Positions 35,341 through 44,700 of a stretch of 64,000 nt of DNA are shown here, piece by piece; the stretch's first letter is position 1; each line of letters opens with the position of its first letter. The stretch is from Nocardioides sp. Soil797 (GTDB lineage: Bacteria; Actinomycetota; Actinomycetes; Propionibacteriales; Nocardioidaceae). The stretch spans positions 1-64,000 of the forward strand of contig LMSR01000003.1 of the NCBI GenBank assembly GCA_001429555.1, read 5' to 3'. The notes below the pieces were generated by a model, which saw only the letters and a program-made list of their open reading frames with translations, did not search any database and was not told the origin of the DNA. Both the position numbers and the translations under genes were made by a program.

Positions 35341-38300
35341 GACTGCCCCGCCTCCGGCTCGCCCCCAGCAGGGTCACCGTGGTGGCGGGAGTGCAGTGCG
35401 TCCGCGGCGATGTTCGCGATCTCGGCGATGAACGCTGGGTCGGTCATGTAGGACTGGATCTCCTGGGACTCTTGGCAGGTCTTCAGCACGGCAAGGCCGA
35501 CGGCGCTGCTGAACCCTTCGGACGCCTTGAGCTGGGCGACGGTGTTGTTCTTCGCCATGGCCACTGCTTCCTCGTTGGCGTCCAGGAAGCCCCAGAAGGT
35601 CGTGATGAAGCCCGAGACGCTGTCCGGGCTCACGTCCACGCCCTTGGCCCGGAACATCTCGTTGACCTTGTCGATGGCCTCGTCAAGCGGGCCGCGTACC
35701 GGGGTGCCCGCGCCGCGGCGCTCCCCCTCGAACTCGGGCAGCTTGATCGCATCGGTGCTGCCCTGGGTCAGCGAGTGGTCCTCGTTGATCGCCGACGGGA
35801 CTAGCTTCACACCCGAGAGTTGGACACCCTCGAGGTAGCTGTCGTCGCCCTCGTTGCCGTCGACATGCAGGTTGCGCGCCAGCAGCGTCGCCAGGATCGC
35901 GCGACGGTGCAGGTCGGGGTCTTGGTAGTCGACGATCTGGCTCAGGAACTGCCAGGCGTTGCGGTAGGCCAGCACGTCGGCGCGGAACTGTTCCAGCGCC
36001 TCCCGGAGCACCTTGTCCTTGGTCAGCCGAGCCTCGCGCCACTGCGTGATCCAGTTGTTCTTTACCGGCGCGAGCGCCTTGGCGATCGCCTCCCCACCGG
36101 CGTCAGCGAGAAACGCATCCGCCACGGCGTCAAGTTCGTCGCGGCCGTAGAGCCCGGCGGTGTCCATCCGCTCGCCGAGCGTGTACAGCGCGTTCGGGTC
36201 CACGTCGCCCTCGACGTGGGCGTCGGAGTAGTAGAGCTGGAAGTCCTTCTGAACACTGGCCGGGGTGTTGCGGAAGTCGACCACCATCGGCGCGGTCTTG
36301 CCTGGGTAGATCCGGTTGAGCCGCGACAAGGTCTGCACCGTGGCGACGCCGGTGAGCTTCTTGTCCACGTACATGGCCATCAGCCGCGGCTCGTCGAAGC
36401 CGGTCTGGAACTTGTTGGCGACGATGAGGACCTTGTAGATCCCTTCCTCACGGAAGGCCCTGGCCACGTCGCTGTGGCCGTTGACGGAGATCTCGGTGAC
36501 GTCCTCGCCGGCTTCGTCGCGCAAGGTGCCGGAGAACGCCACCAGAGTGCTCATGTCGTCGTAGGCCTGGGCCGCGATGTACTCGTCCATCTTGCGCGAC
36601 CAGTTCAGAGCCTCCATGCGCGAGCTGGTCACGACCATCGCCCTGGCCTCGCCGCCGAGCATGCCCATGACGTTGCGGCGGAAGTGCTCGATGACGACCC
36701 GGACCTTCTGGGCGATCGCCGTCGGGTGCAGCACTGCGTACCGGACGATGTTCGACACTGCCTCGCCGGTGTTGACCTGGATCTCGGTCTCGTCGTCGCT
36801 CTCCAGGGTGTGTTTGACCCGCAGGAACATGTCGTACGTCGAGTAGTTGGTCAGCACGTCAAGGATGAAGCCCTCCTCGATCGCCTGGGCCATCGTGTAG
36901 GTGTCGAACGCCTCCCAGCGCCCGTCACGCTCGGTGCCGAACAGCCGCAGCGTCTTCGCCTTCGGAGTGGCCGTGAGCGCCACGAAGGTGATGTTGCTCG
37001 AGGCTGCGATCGCGGAGTCCTTGGCCGCCAGCAGGTCGTCGGCGCTGATGTCCTCGTCCTCCTCGAGCTCGACGTCCGCCAGCAGCTCCTTCAGCTGGCG
37101 CGCCGCGGAGCCCGACTGCGAGGAGTGCGCCTCGTCGGCGACCACGGCCCAGTGCCGCCCGCGCAACTCCTCGGTGTCCTCGATCAGCTTCATGACCTCG
37201 GGGAAGGTCTGCAGCGTGCAGGTGACGATGTGGTCGCCCTCCAGTAGCGCCTTCTTCAGCTGAGGCGACTTCGCCTGTGACTTCTTCTCGCCCACCGTGA
37301 CCACGAGCCCCTTGGAGGACTGCACCAGGTTCATGTCGTGGCGGATGTTCTCGTCGAGCGCTGTGCGGTCTGTGACCACGATGACCGAGTCGAACGTCGA
37401 CTTCGAGTCCGCGCCCATGTGCCGGATGAGGCGGTGACTGAGCCAGGCGATCGTCTTGGTCTTGCCGGAACCGGCCGAGTGCCAGACCAGATAGCGCTTG
37501 CCGGTGCCGCTGGTCTCGATGTCCGCGACGATGCGCTCCACCGCGCGCAACTGGTGGAAGCGCGGGAACACCAGCCGCCCGTCGTCCTTCTTGCCCGACT
37601 TGCTCGGCTCGAAGAGCGCGAAGTCCTTGAGGATGCGCATGAACATCGGGCGGGCGAGGATGTCGCGCCACAGGTAGTTGGTCGACGAACCGGTCGCCGA
37701 GGGCGGGTTCCCCTCGTGGCCGTCGTTGCCCTGGTTGAAAGGCAGGAAGACCGTGTCGCCGCCTTCCAGCTTGGTCGTCATGTAGACCAGATCGTTGGAG
37801 ACCGCGAAGTGGACCAGCGCGCGGCCGGGAGCCAGCAGCGGTCGGTTCCTGCCGGGCTTGCGGTCCTCCCGGTACTGGCGGATCGCGTGCTGGACGGTCT
37901 GGGTGTTGTCGGTCTTCAGCTCCATCGTCACCACGGGGATGCCGTTGGCGGTGAGAACGACGTCGATCTCCTCGCCGGTCGTGGTGTCGAACCGCACCTG
38001 GCGCAGGATCCGCAGGCGCACGGCGTCTGCAGCCTCGACGACCTCAGTGAGGTTGGGGTTGGCCGGCGGGAACTCCATCATCGGACCGAACTTGGCAGCA
38101 GGCCTACCCACCTGAGCGTAGGTGAAGCCCTTGCGCAGTACGCCGAGCAGGCCGCCGACCGGGTGCCCGGTGGTGGCGTCCATCTTGGTGGCCTTCGCCA
38201 GCTCCTTGGTGATGTGCAGGAGCAGCTTCTTCTCGGCGTCGGCCTTCTGGCTGTTGACCAGGTCCGCCGGCACGGCCTTCTCGTACTCGTCGGGGTACTG

Positions 38301-38456
38301 GGTGCTCAGCCAATGCAGGACATCACCGGGGACCATGGCGAGACCCACGTCCCAGCCGGTCGGCTTGCCCTTGTTCTCGTAGAGCCAGCCCCGATCGTCG
38401 AGCTCCTCGCAGAGGTTCTCCTCGAACTCGAGCTCCAACAGCTGCGCGTAGCTCAT
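35337..38456 (-). CDS. hsdR: Type I restriction enzyme R subunit
   Basis: 1039 aa. N-terminal nuclease domain with the PD-(D/E)xK-type EIDVVLTANGIPVVTMELK (catalytic Asp, Glu, Lys near 165-178), then a superfamily 2 translocase with Walker A WHSAGSGKT (about 322), DEAH box (VVADEAHSS, about 438) and later helicase motifs (FVALTATP, KFQTGFDEP). It cuts DNA lacking the system's methylation after ATP-driven translocation. Length is normal for the family and no frameshift is seen. The start overlaps hsdS by 4 nt. Confidence 0.95.
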   Translation of the reverse strand: MSYAQLLELEFEENLCEELDDRGWLYENKGKPTGWDVGLAMVPGDVLHWLSTQYPDEYEKAVPADLVNSQKADAEKKLLLHITKELAKATKMDATTGHPVGGLLGVLRKGFTYAQVGRPAAKFGPMMEFPPANPNLTEVVEAADAVRLRILRQVRFDTTTGEEIDVVLTANGIPVVTMELKTDNTQTVQHAIRQYREDRKPGRNRPLLAPGRALVHFAVSNDLVYMTTKLEGGDTVFLPFNQGNDGHEGNPPSATGSSTNYLWRDILARPMFMRILKDFALFEPSKSGKKDDGRLVFPRFHQLRAVERIVADIETSGTGKRYLVWHSAGSGKTKTIAWLSHRLIRHMGADSKSTFDSVIVVTDRTALDENIRHDMNLVQSSKGLVVTVGEKKSQAKSPQLKKALLEGDHIVTCTLQTFPEVMKLIEDTEELRGRHWAVVADEAHSSQSGSAARQLKELLADVELEEDEDISADDLLAAKDSAIAASSNITFVALTATPKAKTLRLFGTERDGRWEAFDTYTMAQAIEEGFILDVLTNYSTYDMFLRVKHTLESDDETEIQVNTGEAVSNIVRYAVLHPTAIAQKVRVVIEHFRRNVMGMLGGEARAMVVTSSRMEALNWSRKMDEYIAAQAYDDMSTLVAFSGTLRDEAGEDVTEISVNGHSDVARAFREEGIYKVLIVANKFQTGFDEPRLMAMYVDKKLTGVATVQTLSRLNRIYPGKTAPMVVDFRNTPASVQKDFQLYYSDAHVEGDVDPNALYTLGERMDTAGLYGRDELDAVADAFLADAGGEAIAKALAPVKNNWITQWREARLTKDKVLREALEQFRADVLAYRNAWQFLSQIVDYQDPDLHRRAILATLLARNLHVDGNEGDDSYLEGVQLSGVKLVPSAINEDHSLTQGSTDAIKLPEFEGERRGAGTPVRGPLDEAIDKVNEMFRAKGVDVSPDSVSGFITTFWGFLDANEEAVAMAKNNTVAQLKASEGFSSAVGLAVLKTCQESQEIQSYMTDPAFIAEIANIAADALHSRHHGDPAGGEPEAGQS

Positions 38457-39652
38457 GCGGCTACTCCTTGTACGGCCAGAATGTTCGTGATCAGCGCTCC
38501 CCGCCGTTCGACAAGCAGCTTGCGAAGGGCCGAGACCTTCTCCTGCATGCGGTCGATGTTGGCCGCCACCTCGTCAAGGTGGTCTCCGATCCGCCGCTGC
38601 TCTTCGATGGGCGGCATCGGTACGGGCGTCATGTCGAGCGCCGTCTTCGTGACGCGCTGCGCGTTCGGGCGGACACCGGTACCGATCGTGCCGAAGTAGT
38701 CGATGTAGCGAGGGCTTCGGAACAGGTGGTGGACGTAGCGGGGGTAGAACCTCGGGGAGATGGCGAATGCCTTGTAGTCGGGGCTGATGTAGCCAGTCAT
38801 GGAGGCGACCCCCAGCCCACCGTGGTTGAGCCACATCATGTTTGCGGCGAGTTGGTTTGGCCGAACCACTCGGTAGTGCGAGACGTCCGACGACGCCTGC
38901 TGTCCATCGATACGAGTGTTCACCTCGACGCCGCGGTACTCAGAGATCGAGAGCAGCGGACCAGGAGGATCGTCGCCGTTCCGCTCCGTGCTCTCGAAGA
39001 AGTCGTAGCCGAACTTCGTGCGACCCCAATGCTCGGGGATCCCATCCAGCGGAGAGTGTGCGTCCTCAACGTGCCCGGAATGGTCGTCGCTGAGCCCGAA
39101 GACCGCTGCGGTGTCTGTGGTCCGCTGCCGGAGAGCGTCGGCGAGCTCCTCGAGGGTCGCGATCATGCTGTCGACCTTCTCGAGGCTGTCCGCGATCTCG
39201 CGCTGGGTGTCGATGTCAGGCAGGAAGACCCGCATGGTGTCGAGCATCTCGGGCTGAAGATCCCACTGATTCGGACGAATGCCTTTCGAGATGCTGGCGT
39301 AGAACCCGACGTGGTGCATCGACCGCAACGTGTAGTGGAGGAAGCGCGGGTCGTCGTCGGTCTGCGGTTTGTAGACGAAGTACGCCGGGGAGACGATCCC
39401 TCGGAGCGAGGAGACGCCCAGCGAGCCCTGCCACGTCTTCATCTTGTTCAGCACCAGATCGCCGGGTTCGACGAGCTGGTAGGCGGCCAAGTCTTCGCCC
39501 GCGCGGTTCCAGTTGTCGTTTCGGTCCGCCTTCCGGATGACGCCGTAGTCGCGGTAGACCGACAACAGCTCCTCGGCTGGAAAGCCGACCTTCTTGTCCC
39601 GCCGGTACAGCGACCAGAACGGAACCGACTGCCAGCCCACGGCTGACCTCAT
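38453..39652 (-). CDS. hsdS: Type I restriction-modification specificity subunit
   Basis: 399 aa with two target-recognition domains. The conserved helical spacers end each half: TQREIADSLEKVDSMIATLE near 165-185 and EEQRRIGDHLDEVAANIDRM near 355-375. Each domain reads one half of a bipartite site, which cannot be predicted by eye. Coupled to hsdM and hsdR by 4-nt overlaps. Confidence 0.9.
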   Translation of the reverse strand: MRSAVGWQSVPFWSLYRRDKKVGFPAEELLSVYRDYGVIRKADRNDNWNRAGEDLAAYQLVEPGDLVLNKMKTWQGSLGVSSLRGIVSPAYFVYKPQTDDDPRFLHYTLRSMHHVGFYASISKGIRPNQWDLQPEMLDTMRVFLPDIDTQREIADSLEKVDSMIATLEELADALRQRTTDTAAVFGLSDDHSGHVEDAHSPLDGIPEHWGRTKFGYDFFESTERNGDDPPGPLLSISEYRGVEVNTRIDGQQASSDVSHYRVVRPNQLAANMMWLNHGGLGVASMTGYISPDYKAFAISPRFYPRYVHHLFRSPRYIDYFGTIGTGVRPNAQRVTKTALDMTPVPMPPIEEQRRIGDHLDEVAANIDRMQEKVSALRKLLVERRGALITNILAVQGVAA

Positions 39653-41598
39653 GACTCGTGGACCTCGGTGAACATGGCGGCCAGCTCACCCATGATCCGC
39701 GATACGTCAGCGTCGATCTCCGCGAGAGGGCGCGGCTCGGTGGGCACGTAGAAGAACCGCTTGAATGCGATCTCGTTGCCACGCTTGGCCTTGGCCGCGT
39801 CCCAGCGGGCGTCCGGGGCGAACGGCAGCACTTCGCGCTCCATGTGCGCATCGACGTCCTCCGTCATCGGGATGCGCTCAGTGAGCTTCCACCCATCGGC
39901 GACGACCGGCTTGCCGCGGCGGTCGACCGCCGGAGGTGCTGACGCGTCGGGCACCGCCATCGCGGCCATGACGGCGTCGACCAGGCCCATCGGGGCCCTC
40001 AGCCCCACCGCCTTCGCAGCCGCGGGGAGGGTCTTCGGAAGGTCATTCCACGGGGTTCCATCGAGCCCCTTCAGGACGGCGACGTGTTCGTCGGCGAAGT
40101 CCTTGCGGCTTCGCAGCGCCTCGACGACGTCGTCACTGAATCGGGTAGCGAGCCGGGCCTGCTTGAAGACGGGCACGTCGCGGAACATGAAGTCCTCAGG
40201 CGTCAGGACGCGGGAGATGGCCGGGTCCGCGTGCTCGAACGCCTCGTACGCCTTGACGAGGATCTCGCGGTGCTGCTGCTGGAGCTCCCTACGCTTCTCA
40301 CCCATGGGCCTGCGAAGCAGCGACCACTGGCCCGAGCCATCGATGAGCTGGATCTTGCCCTTGCGCTCGAGGTCCTTGTTGGTGTCGAGGAACCAGACGT
40401 AAGTCGCGATGCCGGTGCCGTAGAACATGTCTGCGGGCAGGGCGACGATCGCGTCGATGAGGTCCTCCTCGAGCAGCCACTGCCGGATCGCGCTGGGACC
40501 CTTGTCAGCGGCGAACAGTGGCGAGGCGTTGGAGACGACCGCCGCGCGGCCGCCCTGGCCTCTCCCGGAGGCGGGCGTGAGCTTCGAGGCACAGTGCGCC
40601 AGGAAGAGCATCTGGCCGTCAGAGGTGCTCGGGAGGCCGCGGCTGAACCGCGCGCCAGGCACCTTGGCCTGGTCCCGCACCGACTTTTCGTCTGCCGACC
40701 AATCGGTGCCAAACGGCGGGTTCGACAGGACGTAGTCGAAAGTCTGGCCCTCGTAGAGGTCTTCGACGAGGGTGTTGCCCTGCTTGATTGCGTCGGGTCG
40801 TCCACCCTGGATCAGCAGATCTGCCTTGCCGAGGCCGAACGCCGAGGGCATGAGTTCCTGCCCGTACAGCGTGACGTCGATCTTGTCGTTCATCCGCCGC
40901 AGGGCCTCCTGGGCCACGAGCAGCATTCCGCCGGAGCCGGCAGTGGGGTCATAGATCGAGCGGAGCGCGCTGTCGCCGGCGAGGGTCTCGTCGTCGTTGG
41001 TGATCAGGATGTCGACCATCAGCTTGATCGCATCGCGCGGGGTGTAGAAGTTGCCGGCGGCCTTCCCCTTCTTGTTGAAGGCGCGATACATGACGTCCTC
41101 GAAGACGTCGCCCATAGCGGTGTTGGCCAGGCTGCCCGGTGACAGGTCCAGCACGGAGAAGTGCTTGACCACCGCATGCAGCCGGTTGGCCTCGGCGAGG
41201 ATCCTCGTCCGCCGGTCGAACTCGAAGGCGACCCAGATGTCGGCGATGTTGTGGGAGAATCCGTCGATGTAGGACTTCAGCGACTTCGCCACGTTGTCGT
41301 CGACCGAAGCGATCGTCTTCAGGTCGAGCGGCGAGGTGTTGTAGAAGCTGAGCTTGAAGCGGTCCTTGACCGCGATGTCGATCAGGTGCGGCGGCATCTC
41401 GCCGAGCGAGGCCACGAACTTGGTCACCTCGTGCTTGGTGCTCGCCAGCATGCACTCCAGTCGGCGCAGGACCGTAAACGGCAGAATGAAGTCGCCGTAA
41501 TCCTCCTCGTCAACAACGTTTCGGAGGAACTTGTCCGCGGTGTCCCACACGATGCGTGCCGTCGTGGTGGTCGAGGTCGATGCCGCCGGTTCTGCCAT
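39649..41598 (-). CDS. hsdM: Type I restriction-modification methyltransferase subunit
   Basis: 649 aa N6-adenine methyltransferase. Helical N-terminal HsdM domain, AdoMet motif I (DPTAGSGGMLL, about 218) and catalytic motif IV NPPF (about 293). Start taken at ATG 41598 (MAEPAAS); a GTG two codons earlier is possible. The longer open frame further upstream runs into the promoter region and is not used. Confidence 0.92.
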   Translation of the reverse strand: MAEPAASTSTTTTARIVWDTADKFLRNVVDEEDYGDFILPFTVLRRLECMLASTKHEVTKFVASLGEMPPHLIDIAVKDRFKLSFYNTSPLDLKTIASVDDNVAKSLKSYIDGFSHNIADIWVAFEFDRRTRILAEANRLHAVVKHFSVLDLSPGSLANTAMGDVFEDVMYRAFNKKGKAAGNFYTPRDAIKLMVDILITNDDETLAGDSALRSIYDPTAGSGGMLLVAQEALRRMNDKIDVTLYGQELMPSAFGLGKADLLIQGGRPDAIKQGNTLVEDLYEGQTFDYVLSNPPFGTDWSADEKSVRDQAKVPGARFSRGLPSTSDGQMLFLAHCASKLTPASGRGQGGRAAVVSNASPLFAADKGPSAIRQWLLEEDLIDAIVALPADMFYGTGIATYVWFLDTNKDLERKGKIQLIDGSGQWSLLRRPMGEKRRELQQQHREILVKAYEAFEHADPAISRVLTPEDFMFRDVPVFKQARLATRFSDDVVEALRSRKDFADEHVAVLKGLDGTPWNDLPKTLPAAAKAVGLRAPMGLVDAVMAAMAVPDASAPPAVDRRGKPVVADGWKLTERIPMTEDVDAHMEREVLPFAPDARWDAAKAKRGNEIAFKRFFYVPTEPRPLAEIDADVSRIMGELAAMFTEVHES

Positions 41599-41629
41599 GC
41601 TCACCCGTGTTCCTTGATCCCCGCGTTCG

Positions 41630-41666
41630 TGTATCAGGAACATTACACAGAGTGCTGTATCAGGAA
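41630..41666 (-). promoter_or_regulatory. Direct repeats in the hsd promoter region
   Basis: TGTATCAGGAA occurs twice (41630-41640 and 41656-41666), 26 bp apart, in the 152-nt gap before hsdM. Spacing of about two and a half turns suggests an operator, possibly for the XRE protein at the end of the operon. The relaxase gene ends on the other side of this gap. Confidence 0.5.
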
Positions 41667-41750
41667 GGTGACATTGCGGGGATTGCTCGAAGCCCTTGAT
41701 CGGGCGGGGGAGTGGGCCGCCCACGGCTACCGAGGTCCTCGCCCCGTGCA

Positions 41751-44700
41751 TCAGCGCCGCGGAGTGCCGCGCCGCGGCGGTCGCGGACTGTTGATGTCCT
41801 GCCGGTCGCGCGCTGCTCCCTGCGAGGTGGTCCGCGCCGGCGTGCCCTCGCCGGTGTCGATCGGGAGCTCGAGCCGGGAGACGATCCGGTAGCGCAGGTC
41901 GCGGGCGGGGCTGTCACCCAGCGGCTTCTCGGTGACGATCGCACGGGCGGCGGCACCGACGTCGTGACCCTGCTCGTGGGCCTGCTGCAGCATCGCTGCG
42001 GTGGCCGGCCAGTCGCCCTGCTCGAGCAGGCGCGGGTCGAGCTCGCGGGCCAGCGGCGCCCACCGCTCGGCGGGCGTCTTGTCGGCCGCGGCCGCCAAGC
42101 GAGCGCGGACGTCGCTGCTCTTGTGCAGCTCGGCCAGAGCCGCCTTCCACGGGTCGGCATCCCACGTCTTGACCGCGTCCCGCAGGTCGCGACGGGCCTG
42201 CAGCTGGGACAGTTGCAGCCGTGCCCCCACCTGGTTGACCCCCGGCTCCCAGGCCCGGCTGGGCCGGGCCGAGAGAACCCGCATGGCCGCCACCCGCGCC
42301 TGTTCGGGGCCGAGGTTGTCGAGCCGCTCGGTGAGGAGCTGGTCGCCGAGGGCACGGAAGGCGGGCTGCCCGCTGGCCACCGCGGCGGTGAGCGCGGCCG
42401 GACCGCGCTGGGCCAGCAGGTCGGCCGGGTCCAGGCCATCGGGGAACCGGGCGAAGCCGGGGTCCATGCCGTGCGGGGTGAGCATCCAGAAGTCCCGCTC
42501 GGCCGCGACCTGGCCGGCCAGGTCGGCGTCGGTGGCCACGATCGGGTCGCGCCCCACGGCGGCCAGCTGGGCGGCCTGCTCGTCGGTCAGGGACGTGCCA
42601 AGCGGGGCTACGCCGAGGTAGAGGCCGGCGCTGGCGATCGTGACGGCGATTGCGTCCATCGGGCCCTCGACGATCACCGGGACCGCGCCCTCGGCGAGCA
42701 GCTCGTCGACGACGCCGAACAGCTGCGCGCCCTTGTGGAACAGCGGGGTGTCGGCTGTGTTGAGGTACTTCGGTCCGGCCTTGTCGGCGTCGGTGAGGTC
42801 GGGCCGGCGGCGGCCGACGAAGCCGAGCACCTCGCCCTGGTGGATCACCGGGAACATCACGCGGTCGCGGAACCGGTCGATGAGGCGGCCGGTGCTGGCC
42901 TCGGTGGCGACGCCGGTGGCGAGCATCTCTGCGTCGCTGACGCCGCGGCCGCGGAGGTGGTCGACCAGGTTGGTCCAGCCAGCCGGGGCCTGGCCGGGGC
43001 GGAACCGTGCGTCGCCGGCGAGGTCGACGCCGAACCGGCCGGTGAGGTAGTCGCGGCCCCACGAGTCGGTGAACCGCGACTCGAAGAAGGTCTGGGTGAG
43101 CTCGTTGATCTCGACCATCCGCTCACGCGTGACCGGGGAGGAGTGCCACTCATCGGCCCGCTGGTACATGAGCCGGATGTCGGCGTCGGTGGGCTCCAGC
43201 CGGGTGCCGCCGAGGTCGCGGAGGTAGGCGGCAAGCGTGAGGTCGGGTTCGACGTACTGGTCCTCGTCGACGTCGACCAGGTCCTCCTCGAGCTCGTCGA
43301 CCAGGTGCTCGTCGACCACGTCGACGGCCGGCTCGAGGTCCTCGGCCAGTGGCCACGGGACGTCGTCGGGGTGGTCGACGAACGCCGCCGGGTCGGGCTC
43401 GACGCCCTCCCACATGTCGGCGGGCGGCTCCTCGGCGTGGTACTCGTGCGCGTGCTCGTCGGGGGCGGTCTCCAACGCGATCGAGGTCCGCCAGACCAGC
43501 GCCTGGCACTCGTCGACGCCCTCCCACCCGTCGCTGGGCATCGCTCGGCCAGCGCCCAGCAGGGCCTCGAGCTGCCAGCCGCGCTGCAGGCCGTGGTCGA
43601 CGTTGGAGACCAGCGCCGGCCACCAGGTGCTGGCTTGGATGCTCGCGGCCCGCTCGGGACCGAACAGCTCCGCGAGCCGCGGAGCCCAGTCGGTGGTGAC
43701 GCTCTCGCCGTGGGAGCCGTCGCCGATCTGCGCGGCGACGGCCGGCGTGAGCTGGCGGGCCATGCGCCACCAGACCGCGGCCGCGGCGTGCTCGTCGGGA
43801 AGCGGGCCGGCCGGGTGGTCGGGGGCGGTGGCGGTGCGCAGCAGCTGGTGGGCGGTGACGCCGGCGCGCGACATCGCGGCCAGCCGCTCGGCCAGGAGCG
43901 GGGTGAACTCGTCGTTGCGGACCTGCGGGGCGAGCGTGTGGAGCAACTGGCGCCATTCCTTGAGCGCCGGGGTGTGGTCTCCGGTGATGGCTCGGTTGAG
44001 GCGCCGCTGGTAGGTGGAGGAGGCCTTCTGCCGCTGCGGGGCACCGGTCGGTCGCCGGTCGTCCACGGGGACCTGCATGGCGGCGCGCCAGACCTCGACG
44101 TCGGCCACCGTGGCAGCCTCGGGACGGATGCCGTTCTGCGCCCACACCGGCCCCGAGGGCTGCGCGACGGCGCGGGTGTGGACCTGCTCGGCGAGCTGCT
44201 CGACCAGGTGCGCGCGCTGGGCGAGGTAGGCACCCCAGTGCGGGTCCTCGGCTAGACGCGTCGGGATCCCGGGCATCCACGGCAGCGGGCCGGCGCCCGC
44301 GTTGCGCAGGCCGGAGGCGTCCAGGCGCCAGTCCAGGACCGCGGCCCGGTCGTGCGCGCTCTCCAGCTCCCGGTCGCCGGCCGCGGCGCGGAGCGCTTCG
44401 ACGGGGTTCTCCCCGGCGGCGCCGAGCAGGAGCAGGTGGGCGCGCAGGGTGGGCCAGGCGGCCTCCTCCGACAGCCCGGGCGCCAGGTTCTCGACGGCGG
44501 TGTCCAGCGCGTCGACCATGTTGACCGTGGTGCCGTCGGCGCGGGTGATGGCCTCGTGGCGCAGCAGGTCCTCGGCGGCGACGTAGAGGCTGTCGAGGTA
44601 GCGCTGGGAGGCCTCGCCCAGTCGGGTGGCCGGGTCGGCCTGCTCGCGGATCAGGCTGGTCGCGGACCGCTGCGCGTCGTCGCGGGCCAGCATCGACTCG

